DNA from: Lignipirellula cremea
GTDB lineage: Bacteria > Planctomycetota > Planctomycetia > Pirellulales > Pirellulaceae
Length of the DNA stretch: 64,000 nucleotides
Reading direction: 5' to 3'
NCBI RefSeq assembly: GCF_007751035.1
Contig: NZ_CP036433.1
Coordinates: 7,297,001 to 7,361,000, forward strand
This document shows, piece by piece, positions 17,921 to 27,972 of this stretch (position 1 is the stretch's first letter; every line of letters begins with the position of its first letter). A program made the position numbers and the translations under genes. The notes under the pieces are model-generated. The model was not told where the DNA came from. It made no database searches and was given only the letters and a program-made list of their open reading frames with translations.

Positions 17921-20071
17921 TCAGGGCTGGAGCAGGTTGGTCGGCTCCGGGGGAGGACCTTCCTTGGGCGGGTAGTTTTCCCGCGGCGGTTCGATTCGGC
18001 CAAGATGGATATACGCCGTGGTCCATTTAAGGCGGTCGTTAATGGAGTCGGAATCCTTTTGTGCATACGTCGACTCAAAAAGCACGTCGCCTTGGCGATT
18101 CGTGATGGTGATGCCGCCGGAAACGGTGTCTCGCGCGCCGACTTCCCCCGCTTTCTCCACCAATTTGACGCGTGCTTCAAACTCCGCGTCAGGGTCCTCG
18201 GCGTGCCCCGCCTGGGCGAAGGTCTCGGTGATGTCCTTGATGAAAATCTTTGCGAAGTGGACAAAAACGATTTTGTCAGTCTCGGACAACGGCTGCGGCT
18301 GCAGCTGGAAGACCAGGCGGACCGGGGCTCCGGCGGGAAACTGGGGCTTCTCGGCCGGGGCGGGCGGAGGCGGCGGAGCCGTGAAGTCGGCAAGGTCCCA
18401 GGCCTTGACCACCGTCGTAGCCGCCGCTTTGTTTGCTCCGGGCGCTTCGTCCAATTTGGCCAGCATGGTCCACAAGCGGCCGTCGGGCGAAGTGGCCGCA
18501 ACACTGCCTTTGCCAGACTGGATTTGAAAGTCGTGGACTCGGGAGCCGTCGCTCACTTCCACCAGCCGCAGCGTAAAAAAGCCAGGCTCGGCAGGGACCG
18601 GGTCGGGAACCCGCGGAGCGGCCTCTATCGGCTTCCAGTCGTTGGTATTCCGCAGGAGGAGTCGCCGCATGCCGATCCATTGCACGAAGTAGGTGGCCGG
18701 CTCGATCGGCAATTGACGAACGACCGTCCCTTCGCTGATATCCCACACAATGATCTCCGTTTTTTCTCTCGTCCTGCTAATGGAGAGCAGGAAGCGACCA
18801 TCGGAGCGAAAAGACGCCGCCACCATTCCCAGAAACTGCGGATGCTCAAAGGGCAACACCGCGGCCAGTTCGCCCGTCCGCGTATGGACCACCTGGATCG
18901 AGCGGCGGTCGCGCGACAGCACCGCAAAGTAGCCGCGCTGCGGGCTCAAGTCGATGGTCGCGCCCAGGGTCACCTCGCTGGAGGGCACGAACAGGCGATA
19001 CACGGGCTTGCAATCGGGCAGACGCCAAAGGACGAATGTATTCTCTTTCCCCAGGGTCAGCACATGCTCATCGTCGATCATGACGGCCGTCGCCAGGCGG
19101 CGGTGAGGGCGCCAGGCGGCGACCAGCTCCCGCGTTTCCAGCGAATAAACATTCAGCCGGGCGACGTCTTCCATATCGTGATAAAGCACATACTTGGCGC
19201 TGGGACTCATCCCCAGAAACGCTCCCGGGTGCGGCGGGCGGAAACGCAGCATCTCTTCGCCGGTCGCCAGCCGGGACAATTGAATCTCGCGGTAAAAGTC
19301 GCGGCCCGATCTCCGCGATTCCTCCTGAACCGCGACGCCAGGAACAAAGGTCAACCCGCCAAGCCCGAAGTTGCTATAGGCCGCCGGGAACTGCTCCTTC
19401 CCCTGCGGCGTTTCGCCCGCTTCGGCAACGTAGGGAACCACGGGCTCCGCCGGCAGCGTCCGTTGTGGGATCTGCAGGAGTTGGGGAACGCCCTCGATCA
19501 CCTGCGAGCCGGACGGCGCCGCTTCGCTGCTCGGGGAAGAGCCCGCCGGCACGCTGGCGGTCGGCGTGTTGTCGGTCGGCGTGTTGTCGGTCGGCGTGTC
19601 CGCTTCGGGCGTGTTCGCCAACGGGGTGGACGGTTCCTCCTGCGTCGGCTCGACGGGCGGCGTCGCATTTACGCGGACGACATCGTCCGTCCCGTCGGTA
19701 TCGCTTTCGGCAGCGGGCAGAGGATCGGCCGTGGGCAAGGGATCGGCGGCGGTGGACGGCTGACTTTCCTCCGGTGCAGGCGGCGTATTGCTGGCGACCA
19801 CCGCAGCCGGATCGGCCGCCGGGGAATCTGGGCCAGGCGTTGCCAGCAGCCAGTAACCGACGACGGCCAGGAGGGTCATGGTCGCCAGGCCGAACACTCC
19901 GGCTGCGGCGAAGACCAGCACCAAAGGCGATGCGCGTTTAGCAGGGGCAGGGCCGACCCGTTCCAGCAGAACTTCGGCGCCGCAGGCAGGGCAGTCGGAA
20001 ACGTTCCAGCCGTCTTTTTGCTGGATCTGGGCGATACTGCCGCAGGCAGGGCACTTGTTGAACTTCGACAT
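17921..20071 (-). CDS. zinc-ribbon, membrane helix, WD40-like propeller protein (copy 2 of 3)
   Basis: 716 residues, the shortest of the three paralogues. The zinc ribbon uses Cys7, Cys10, Cys27 and Cys30. A membrane helix follows at about residues 48-74 (LVLVFAAAGVFGLATMTLLA), then an acidic Pro/Thr linker containing the short repeat TDNTPTDNTPT, encoded by a 15-base DNA repeat near 19560-19600. The propeller part includes FLGMSPSAKYVLYHD and VAASFRSDGRFLLSISR. The C-terminal domain has VSGGITITNRQGDVLFES. It is 45 bases from the upstream paralogue and 51 from the downstream one, so the three form a likely operon. Confidence 0.75.
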   Translation of the reverse strand: MSKFNKCPACGSIAQIQQKDGWNVSDCPACGAEVLLERVGPAPAKRASPLVLVFAAAGVFGLATMTLLAVVGYWLLATPGPDSPAADPAAVVASNTPPAPEESQPSTAADPLPTADPLPAAESDTDGTDDVVRVNATPPVEPTQEEPSTPLANTPEADTPTDNTPTDNTPTASVPAGSSPSSEAAPSGSQVIEGVPQLLQIPQRTLPAEPVVPYVAEAGETPQGKEQFPAAYSNFGLGGLTFVPGVAVQEESRRSGRDFYREIQLSRLATGEEMLRFRPPHPGAFLGMSPSAKYVLYHDMEDVARLNVYSLETRELVAAWRPHRRLATAVMIDDEHVLTLGKENTFVLWRLPDCKPVYRLFVPSSEVTLGATIDLSPQRGYFAVLSRDRRSIQVVHTRTGELAAVLPFEHPQFLGMVAASFRSDGRFLLSISRTREKTEIIVWDISEGTVVRQLPIEPATYFVQWIGMRRLLLRNTNDWKPIEAAPRVPDPVPAEPGFFTLRLVEVSDGSRVHDFQIQSGKGSVAATSPDGRLWTMLAKLDEAPGANKAAATTVVKAWDLADFTAPPPPPAPAEKPQFPAGAPVRLVFQLQPQPLSETDKIVFVHFAKIFIKDITETFAQAGHAEDPDAEFEARVKLVEKAGEVGARDTVSGGITITNRQGDVLFESTYAQKDSDSINDRLKWTTAYIHLGRIEPPRENYPPKEGPPPEPTNLLQP

Positions 20072-20116
20072 CGTCAGCAGCTTCCTCAGGCAAGAGTCCG
20101 GTTGTTATTCGGCTGG

Positions 20117-23100
20117 TTATTCCGTAAAGGCTTCGCGGAACAGTACTTCGCCGTCCTGCAGCGAAGAACGGCCGGCCCCGTCCGCATGACCGGACGGAAA
20201 GATCTCTGGCGGCAATCCGATGAGGGTCGCCTGGCCGAGCACGACGGCCCACTGCCGCTGATGAAGGTACTGCTCCAGGTCGACCTTCGCCGGCGGCCGG
20301 GTGGACCGCGTGATGCTGGTTTCCCCGGTCGTCGTCTTGGACCAGACCGTTTTTCCTTCGGGGGAAAGCAGCGACACTTCGACGGTGAGCCGGGTCACAC
20401 GGACCTCGATCGTGGGGCCAAACGCCTGGGTGCGAATCCTGAGCTTGTGGGGGAGCAGCGTTTCTTTCGTGCGCAGGACGAGCGACCAGCCGGCGTCGTC
20501 CTCCACAAGATATTCACTCAGGGTGAGCGACCGGGTGACCGCCGCTTGCACGCTTTCTTTCAGCTTTTCGTTATCAGAGTCCTCAATCACCAGCGGCTTG
20601 GATAGTTCGACGTCAACCTTCAGTGCGGAGCCGGACTGAAAGAGCGGCTCCTGCGGCGTTACCGGAGCACGTTTCGCCAGCAAGGCGGCGACCTCCGGCC
20701 CCGGCAACGAAGGACGCCACAACACCGTACTTTCGTTCCCCGGTTTTTTTGGTGCGCCGGGTGGCTTTTCCGATATGAATCGCAAGTGGCCATCGAAGCA
20801 GGAGCCCCCGACCTTCCGGTACGTCGCAGCCTGGTACAGCCACTCGATCTGTTCTTTGTGGAGGTCGATCAGGTGAAAATTACAACCCGGGGAACCAATG
20901 CCGTGCGTCCCTTTGAGCAGATAGTCGTCGTCGCACCAGGCAAGGGAAGAGACGGCCTGGTCGCGGTCGGGCACGCGCACGGAGTGCTCGATCTTTCCCG
21001 TGGACAATCGCCAGACGACGGCGTACTCGTCAGTAAGGGAGCTCGCCAGCATGGCGACGCGATCGCCGTCGGGATGGAAGACGACATTGCTGATTGCGCC
21101 TCCCCGCTCGTTCTTTTCGGGCCGGGCCGATACTTTGCCGGTTCGTGTCTCGAATACGGTGATCTCGCGGCCCTGGGGCGCCAGCAGATACTTGCCGCCG
21201 GGGCTCAGCAAGTTCTCCCGGCCGCTGGAAATTTTGATTTGATAAACGGCTGCGCACTCCGGCAGCTTCCAGCCGATGACCAGCCCCTCGCCATTGATCG
21301 TGAGAGCGAAATCGCTGGCAATCAACCAGGCCGCTTGGACCTCCTGATAAGATCCTTTCCGATGTGCATAGGGCCGCCAGCTGGCAATATGCTTGCCCTC
21401 CGGCAACGACCAGACATCCAGCCGCGATTTCCGGTTCTTCCCTTCCCACAGGCAGCTGGCGCCGTCGGGACTGACGGCCCACGCTTTGCTTTCAAAGGGC
21501 GGGGCGAACTCCGCCCGCAGTCGCGTGGTCGCCATGTCGAATACCTGCAGTCTGTCCGCGCCGTAACCTCCGAACAGGACGGTTGTGGTTCCTGTCTGCG
21601 GCTGGTCGACCACCCACTGGATGTGGTGCGAGGGCCCTTCCACCCGCAACTTCTCCGCAGGCGGGGCGGACGGGGTCGGCGCCGGATCCGGCGTAAAGGG
21701 TCCCTGCGGTTCGTCGCTGAGCGAGCGTTCCTCTACCTGGTCGAGCTTCGCCAGCGTGAGCGGCGGCAGGCCAATATCTTCCGGCAGACCGCCGGACAGG
21801 GCGATCGTTTTTCCCGCGGCTATCTGGTCGTGGGGCGTCTTCTCAAAAGTGATGCCGACTATGTCTTCCTCCATTCCCTGGACCAGCAGATAGTTCGCGT
21901 CGTAAACCCGGCGGGATCCCCGCCGGTATGTCGGGTGCGGGGGCAGCGGAAACTTGAGCGCGATCTTGCCGCTCTCCCGGTCGATAAATGCTCCGCCCAG
22001 AACCAACCAACCGGACTTGTCGGGCAGCCACTGAACGAAAGGTCCGTCGTAAGTCGAGCCGGAAAGCCTGGCGCCTTCTTCGGCGCTTTGCAGAGAGACA
22101 GGCGGGGACGCCGTTCCCTCGCTCATGGAAAAAACGACGAGGTTTCGGTCGGTATCGAGGGTGGCTACCTCGGTCCCGTCCGGCGCGAACGTAATGAGCT
22201 TGGAATTCCGACTCGTCCCGGGACAGGATCCTGCAAGCACGCCGCTGCGCAGGTCGACCACCCGCACGGCCTCCTCATTGAAATACGCCAGATAGGAGCC
22301 GCCCGGGCTTGTTGCTGCAATGGGCGAGTACAGAGGGCTTTCCGGCTTCAGGAGATGCTCCTGCTTGGACTGGGAAAGGTTCCAGACCTGAAAGGCACGC
22401 TCTTCGTTTGTAAAAAACAGGAGCCGCTCCTCGCCGGCAAACTCCAGGAAACCGAGACCAACCCCTTTGGGCACGGGAATCGACAGCGTCTGCGAACTGT
22501 CGGCCACACGCCAGACGTTTATCTGGTCGTCATCCGAGCGGTCGCTATGATAGGTCGCCAGGTACTTGCCCCGACGGCTGACCGTGGCCTTCGTCACCGG
22601 CGGAAGATCAGGCGGCGGAAAGAACTTCCCCAGTTGGACGCCTTCCTGCAGATCCCACACCAGGAACTGCCTCTTTTCGGAATCGCTGACGTAGCAAATC
22701 CGGGAGTCGCTCGTCCCCCAGTTCACGTGACCGGCAGCATAGTTCCTTTCCGGAATCGTAATCCGCAGCGCGGGATTCTTCGGCTCGGAAAGCATGTCGG
22801 CCGGCGGATCAGGCTGAACCTGCCAGCCTTCGACGCCCTCGACCGCCACCGCTGGCGACGGGGGCTCTGGCAAGGCGACAGCGGGTTCTTCCGCCGGAAG
22901 AGGATCGTCGGTGCGCTCGGGCAGGGATGCTGCGGCAGCGGTCTCTTCGATCGACGACGTCGCCGGCGCCGCGCCGGCCTGATCCGCCGGCGCCGGGACT
23001 GCGTGTGACGGAACGCTCACCGGGATTGCTTCTGACGGGTCGCTGGCCGGAAATGACGCTGTCGCAGGAGGCTCCGCCGGATCCGGCGCGATTTGAGCGA

Positions 23101-23350
23101 CTTCCGCCGCCGGCCGATTCATCAGCCCCAGCAAGACGCCGCCGACCAGACCGCTGCACAGGAGCACCAGGAAAAGGGCGCCTCCGCCCAGCAGCAGGAC
23201 GGGCAACAGGGTGTTGTCCGCAGCAGGCAGGTCGTCTTCCAGCCGAATCGGCGCCCGGCACTTCTCACAGTGGGCCGTCAACCGCCCGCCCTGTTTCATA
23301 ACTTCGCACAAAGAGGCACATTCACGGCACTTGATGAAGGTGCGTTTCAT
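20117..23350 (-). CDS. zinc-ribbon, membrane helix, WD40-like propeller protein (copy 3 of 3)
   Basis: 1077 residues and first gene of the tandem. The zinc ribbon has Cys8, Cys11, Cys28 and Cys31, with an extra Cys15. The membrane helix lies at about residues 48-75 (LLPVLLLGGGALFLVLLCSG), followed by a long Pro/Ala/Glu linker. The propeller repeats include ITFAPDGTEVATLDTDRN and VVFHPDGDRVAMLASSLT. The C-terminal domain has VEVSLLSPEGKTVWSK, which aligns with the end of copy 1 (VRLLDPAGKTVAQSK). The shared architecture shows the genes arose by duplication. Promoter probably lies in the 220 bases upstream. Confidence 0.75.
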   Translation of the reverse strand: MKRTFIKCRECASLCEVMKQGGRLTAHCEKCRAPIRLEDDLPAADNTLLPVLLLGGGALFLVLLCSGLVGGVLLGLMNRPAAEVAQIAPDPAEPPATASFPASDPSEAIPVSVPSHAVPAPADQAGAAPATSSIEETAAAASLPERTDDPLPAEEPAVALPEPPSPAVAVEGVEGWQVQPDPPADMLSEPKNPALRITIPERNYAAGHVNWGTSDSRICYVSDSEKRQFLVWDLQEGVQLGKFFPPPDLPPVTKATVSRRGKYLATYHSDRSDDDQINVWRVADSSQTLSIPVPKGVGLGFLEFAGEERLLFFTNEERAFQVWNLSQSKQEHLLKPESPLYSPIAATSPGGSYLAYFNEEAVRVVDLRSGVLAGSCPGTSRNSKLITFAPDGTEVATLDTDRNLVVFSMSEGTASPPVSLQSAEEGARLSGSTYDGPFVQWLPDKSGWLVLGGAFIDRESGKIALKFPLPPHPTYRRGSRRVYDANYLLVQGMEEDIVGITFEKTPHDQIAAGKTIALSGGLPEDIGLPPLTLAKLDQVEERSLSDEPQGPFTPDPAPTPSAPPAEKLRVEGPSHHIQWVVDQPQTGTTTVLFGGYGADRLQVFDMATTRLRAEFAPPFESKAWAVSPDGASCLWEGKNRKSRLDVWSLPEGKHIASWRPYAHRKGSYQEVQAAWLIASDFALTINGEGLVIGWKLPECAAVYQIKISSGRENLLSPGGKYLLAPQGREITVFETRTGKVSARPEKNERGGAISNVVFHPDGDRVAMLASSLTDEYAVVWRLSTGKIEHSVRVPDRDQAVSSLAWCDDDYLLKGTHGIGSPGCNFHLIDLHKEQIEWLYQAATYRKVGGSCFDGHLRFISEKPPGAPKKPGNESTVLWRPSLPGPEVAALLAKRAPVTPQEPLFQSGSALKVDVELSKPLVIEDSDNEKLKESVQAAVTRSLTLSEYLVEDDAGWSLVLRTKETLLPHKLRIRTQAFGPTIEVRVTRLTVEVSLLSPEGKTVWSKTTTGETSITRSTRPPAKVDLEQYLHQRQWAVVLGQATLIGLPPEIFPSGHADGAGRSSLQDGEVLFREAFTE

Positions 23351-23571
23351 GGTGGAATTCCCATACCGCGAGAAAGAGGAATGGGAATGCGCGCCAGCCT
23401 CTGGCCCGCCTGCCGCCCCATTAAAGCTATTTCAGGACGATAGCCGACGTCGCAGCGGAACTCAAGCACCGGGAAGAATTGACGCTGGGAAAGCGACGCC
23501 GCAAGCGAAGCCGAACCGACGTTCCGCGGGGGACGGATGGCGCCCTGGACTGGCAAAGAGTGGCCAGCGGT

Positions 23572-24047
<476 letters not shown>

Positions 24048-24075
24048 CTGGACAGCGCCAAGTTCGCGTCGGAGT

Positions 24076-25544
24076 TTAGCATCTTAGTGGTTTCGGCGGG
24101 ACGGATTTGATCTTGTCGGGGTCGATTCCGAGGTGGGTGAGCTGCTTGCGGCGCGTTGTCTGGTGGGATCTCGCGGCTTGGGCGGTGCGGCGCGCGTAGT
24201 AGGCCTGACGGTTCGATTCGTCCTGGTAACGTCGCGCTCGGCAGCGCGGCGGGAGATCGAGCGAGGAGAGGAAGACGTTGACGGCCCGTCGCACTTGCTC
24301 CACCGTCAGCCGGTCCCCGCGGAGTACGTCCTCGCTCGGCGTCAGTTGCTGACGCACCCGGGCGCAGAACAGTTGGCTCAGAATCGCCACATACAGATGC
24401 CGATGGATGCAGCGCCAACCCCGGCACTCGTAATGGTCCAGACCCAACTCCTCTTTGGCTTCGCGGAAGCAGTCTTCAATCGGCCAGCGTCCGAAAGCGA
24501 CGCGGAGGATCTTGCGCAACGTCCAGCCGTCGCGGCCCACGGCGCGATTGGAGAGGAAGTATTGGGTTTCGTCCGTCAACACGTTGCGGGCGACGATGAT
24601 CGTTCCCTGATTGCTGATGAGCTTGCCGGTCTTCGGTTTTCGCCAGCAAGGGCGCCAGCGGATTTCCCACACCTCGGCGCCGCGCTGCGTGTTTTTGATG
24701 CGGTAAAGTTGCGGCGTTTGGTCGCGAAACAAAGGCGAGTACTTCGCCAGGTTTTGCACCTCGCAGGGCTTGGCGAGTTTCTTCAGGCGGGGATAGATCC
24801 TTCGGCGCCCGCGCTCTTTGCGACTCGATTTTTTCAGCACTTCCGGCTTCCGCAGCCACACCCGAGCGGTGCGTGGAACTTCAACGACGAAGGCTTCGCC
24901 GCGTTGATCCAGACCGTCGAGAAAGGCGCCGTCGTTGCCGTATAGTTCGTCGGCGTTCCACGCCATGACGCGGACCCCGTTGGCTTTCGCCCGGTCGATC
25001 AACTCGAGCGCGAGCTGCGGCTTTGTCTTGAACAGGATTTCGTCGGGGATGTAGTTTTTTTTCGCCGTACCGGGTCTTCGGCCCATTCCTGGGGAAGGTA
25101 CAACTGCGCGTCGAGCAGGCAATCAAAGTCTGGCGCCGAATAAGACAGCGCGACGTGGTTGACGCAGTTTTCGATCTTGCCGCGGTTGCCGTTGTATTGG
25201 CGTTTGACGCCGGCGGTGTGCTTGCCGCTCTTGGCGGTTCCCGTCTCGTCGACGCAGCCGATTGCTTCGGGATGAGCGTGCTCGGCCGCCACCAGCCTCT
25301 GGCACTGATCCCGCAGTTGCTGCTCGTTCCAAACGATCGACTGCAGGAACCGCTGCAGCGTTCGGGGAGCGACATTCTGCTGCAGCGCGATCGCCTCGGC
25401 GTTTTTCCGCTGCACGTCCGAGAGCAGACCGCCCACATAAACGGCCAATAAAGCGCGACCTTCGGTCCGCGTGAAACAACCCGCAAAAAGTGAAAGGAAC
25501 TGGGCGAGCAATTTCCCCAACTTTGCGATATCCTTAACCGACAT
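24076..25544 (-). CDS. IS701-family transposase, two frames joined at an A8 tract
   Basis: The first frame starts at the ATG at 25544 (GGAAGG upstream) and includes CVDETGTAKSGKHTAGVKRQ with the first catalytic aspartate. The second frame continues with NYIPDEILFKTKPQLALEL, AWNADELYGND (second aspartate) and PIEDCFREAKEELGLDHYEC (glutamate). The frames meet at eight A residues (25062-25055). A -1 shift there restores RKKNYIPDEILFKTK, the expected family sequence. This may be programmed frameshifting on A_AAA_AAA or an inactivating one-base change. The combined length is about 490 residues. Confidence 0.8.
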
Positions 25545-25659
25545 AGAGCGACCTTCCGTGGTTTCGGTAAGAAACGTTAAGCACACGGAGGGTCGTCTCT
25601 TTTTCTCCTTCAAGTCAAGATCAACAAAGTAAAGCGCCGCCCCAACCTGGCGACGCTAG

Positions 25660-27508
25660 CCCTTAAACAAGCGTATGGCGGTTCTGGCCTGGCGTGATTT
25701 TGTGGGCTGGGGCTCGCGCAGGTGTTTGCGGTCCAGCGGCGCTGGTGGGGGATGGTTGGGTTGAGGCGTCGGGCATGTGGGGCGGCTTTCGGGGGTGAGG
25801 CGCGGCGGCGGCGTCAGCGCGTCCGGACGCTGACTTCGGGGGAGGCGTCGTCAACAGCGGAGCGGGCGATGGACGTTTCGCACGATCAACAGTAGGTAGT
25901 CCAGCGTCGGACGATAGCTCAGCAGCCGATAGATGATCTGCCGTCCGCCGCGAATGATCTGCGCGGGAACCATCAGCACCCGGTCGCGAAACGTCGTGAA
26001 GTCCATCGCCAGCAGCGCGGCCTTCTGGCACGTTTGCTCCGCCCTCGACTCGCCGTTACCCGCTGGCTGGATACTCAGCGCCGCCCAGGCTTTCAAGCTC
26101 CAGGCCAGCGAGGCGATTACCATGTACGCCCAGTTGCTCAGCAGGTTGTCCAGCGGCGCCGACAACGCACACTGCTTGAGCTGCGCGATGTCGTTCTCTT
26201 GATTGCAGCGCGAGTTCGCATCCCGCAACACCTGCCGAGCCGGCTTGGGGGACTTCACGGCGTTGGTGATATAGAAGAAGTACACAGGCGCCTCGTGATC
26301 GAACAGTCGCAACTGGCCCCGCTTCTGCTGCACTTCCTTCTGGAGCGCGATCACGCGGTAAGAGCGGCTGCACTTGCCCGGCTGATAGTCGAACTCGGCG
26401 ATCTGCTCGGAGACGAGCTGCTTGTTGAGGTAGCCGTTCTGCTCGACGATTTGTTCTTTACAACGCGGCCGTGTGGCGCGACTTGAGTGCGGTTTGTGTT
26501 TGCGGCGGTGAAGCGTTTTCCACTCGGTTTCTGCGAGGGTTTTCGCGATTCCGACCAGCTTGGGCATGGCGTCGATGCCGAACACAAACTCAACGTTCTG
26601 CTCGCTCCAGCGATCGAAGTTCTCCGTCAGGGCGAAGTCCGTGTCGCCCCGCAGGACCACATTGCGGAAGCCCGCTTTGCGGCAGCGCTCAACCGCCAGG
26701 TCGAAGAAGAACGCGGCGTTTTCATGGCTGGGACGATTGCCGCTGCGGTTGACGATGAACAGCGGCTCGCGGGTGTTGGCCAGCGTGACGACCAGCGGAT
26801 GATAGCCCCACTCCCCTTTATAGTTGATGCCGATGCCCTGTTTCTTCTCGGCCGAGGTCTGCACCTGGGTGCCGTCGGCCTCGATGATGGCGCAGTCGAA
26901 GAACGCGTCGGGCTGCTCTTTCCAGACCCGCTCGCGGACCTGATTGAAGCCATTCATCAACCGCAGGATATCTATCTCTTGAAAGCGGCGGCAGAAGTCG
27001 CCAGCAGTCGTCGGATCGGGAATCCGCTCCGCGCCGAGTGCGTTGAGATACGCCTCGTCGCAACGGCGGTCTTCGAGATGCTCCAGGCAACCGCCGCCGG
27101 CCAGCAGGTTCAGCGCGATGTTGAGCACATGATCGGCCTCATCGTACGGACGATGCAACTTGAGCAGCGTGATCGAATTGTTGATCGCCTGCCGCAAGTC
27201 CAGCCGCCGGGCCGTCTGCACCACGGAGCCCAAACCTCCGGCGGCGATCGCTTGTTGCCGGTCGGCCAGTTCGTAAACGATTTTCTCGGGAACGATCATC
27301 GGCGACTGGCCGGACCCGTTCTGGGGATCAATCCTGCGCTGCATTCTCTGCTTGCGTCGCTGCGCTTTTGGTCGTATCTTTCTCTTCACTCGAAAACCCT
27401 TTCTGGCGTGCGTAATTGTTTTGATTGGCATCACCAATTTACGCAAAAACGCCGAGGGTTTTCGAGTTTTTTCGTCTCCGCATCAAGCGGCCTACGCTGG
27501 GTTAAGGG
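25660..27508 (-). mobile_element. IS1380-family element, copy 1
   Basis: 1849 bp with imperfect terminal inverted repeats (left CCCTTAAACAAGCG, right CGCTGGGTTAAGGG) and a flanking CTAG duplication (25656-25659 and 27509-27512). It lies inside the right end of the IS701 element, only 26 bases from that element's terminal base. About 190 bases at its left end are non-coding. Confidence 0.9.
25851..27431 (-). CDS. IS1380-family transposase, copy 1
   Basis: 526 residues from the ATG at 27431; an in-frame TTG lies 15 bases upstream. Catalytic DDE residues fall in EADGTQVQTSAEKKQG, LRGDTDFAL and CNQENDIAQLKQC. The N-terminus is very basic (RKIRPKAQRRKQRMQRR), fitting DNA binding. It is intact in length and closely similar to the two other copies in the window, with scattered substitutions (for example NAVKSPKPARQVLRDANSR where copy 2 has NAMKVDKSARQVVRDANAR). 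Confidence 0.92.
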   Translation of the reverse strand: MPIKTITHARKGFRVKRKIRPKAQRRKQRMQRRIDPQNGSGQSPMIVPEKIVYELADRQQAIAAGGLGSVVQTARRLDLRQAINNSITLLKLHRPYDEADHVLNIALNLLAGGGCLEHLEDRRCDEAYLNALGAERIPDPTTAGDFCRRFQEIDILRLMNGFNQVRERVWKEQPDAFFDCAIIEADGTQVQTSAEKKQGIGINYKGEWGYHPLVVTLANTREPLFIVNRSGNRPSHENAAFFFDLAVERCRKAGFRNVVLRGDTDFALTENFDRWSEQNVEFVFGIDAMPKLVGIAKTLAETEWKTLHRRKHKPHSSRATRPRCKEQIVEQNGYLNKQLVSEQIAEFDYQPGKCSRSYRVIALQKEVQQKRGQLRLFDHEAPVYFFYITNAVKSPKPARQVLRDANSRCNQENDIAQLKQCALSAPLDNLLSNWAYMVIASLAWSLKAWAALSIQPAGNGESRAEQTCQKAALLAMDFTTFRDRVLMVPAQIIRGGRQIIYRLLSYRPTLDYLLLIVRNVHRPLRC

Positions 27509-27542
27509 CTAGCATACGACCGACTTGGCGCTGTCCAGCTAG

Positions 27543-27860
27543 GAACAGTTCGCCGGAGTGCGCTGCTGAAAATTCCATCGCCTTGCCGCCCTGGACACGC
27601 TGCGCCGAAGCAGCGACCGCCGTTGCCGAGTTACTTACTGAGCAGGCCGCGGTACGAAAGGTGGAACCAGTCCTCGACACGCTGCAACGGGAGTCTCGCC
27701 GGCTGCATAGAGCCACAGCGCTGGCCACGGATGCCGCCGGCGCAAGGCAGGATGACAACGCCCCCACTCCACGAGTCCGGCCGCCCTTCGAGCGCGCTGG
27801 GCCAAAGTACTCCGCCGCGCCGCAGGTCATTACTCGAGGGTAAGAATTGCTGGAAATTCA
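27543..27860 (-). pseudogene. degenerate fragment with an SGELFL segment, truncated by IS701
   Basis: On the minus strand the frame reads QGGKAMEFSAAHSGELFL and then stops matching at the IS701 boundary. The same protein segment occurs at about 32510-32640 (GGKAIDCQAAHSGELFLGVW), with the DNA about three-quarters identical over roughly 60 bases. Such GELFLGVWD segments are typical of C-terminal sugar-binding-like domains of secreted planctomycete proteins (from memory). Here only a remnant remains and no start codon is evident. The rest of 27700-27960 holds no supported gene. Confidence 0.45.
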
Positions 27861-27972
27861 TACTTCGCTAGACGCGGGAGGCGGGATGCATGGTTAAAAT
27901 GACGAGCTCTCTGAGCCGGGATCGAATCCCGACTCACGCCCAAAGGGAAAGGTCGGACAAAAGGAATCTCTC

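Larger units (their letters stand above)
24048..27538 (-). mobile_element. IS701-family element, interrupted by an IS1380 element
   Basis: Perfect 16-bp terminal inverted repeats: CTGGACAGCGCCAAGT at 24048-24063 and its complement at 27523-27538. Subtracting the nested IS1380 copy (25660-27508) and one CTAG, the element is about 1.64 kb and encodes one transposase in two frames. The flanks are TTAG on the left (24044-24047) and CTAG on the right (27539-27542). Both fit the YTAR target known for IS701, but they are not identical, so this is not a clean insertion with a matching duplication. Confidence 0.85.

Noticed and set aside
18005-20605. 866-codon plus-strand open frame across two propeller genes
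   Set aside because: Antisense of the repeat-rich minus-strand genes, with a low-complexity composition and no domain.
27890-27950. tRNA-like sequence (GGGATCGAATCCCG palindrome)
   Set aside because: Only a T-arm-like palindrome is present. No matching acceptor, D or anticodon arms could be drawn on either strand.
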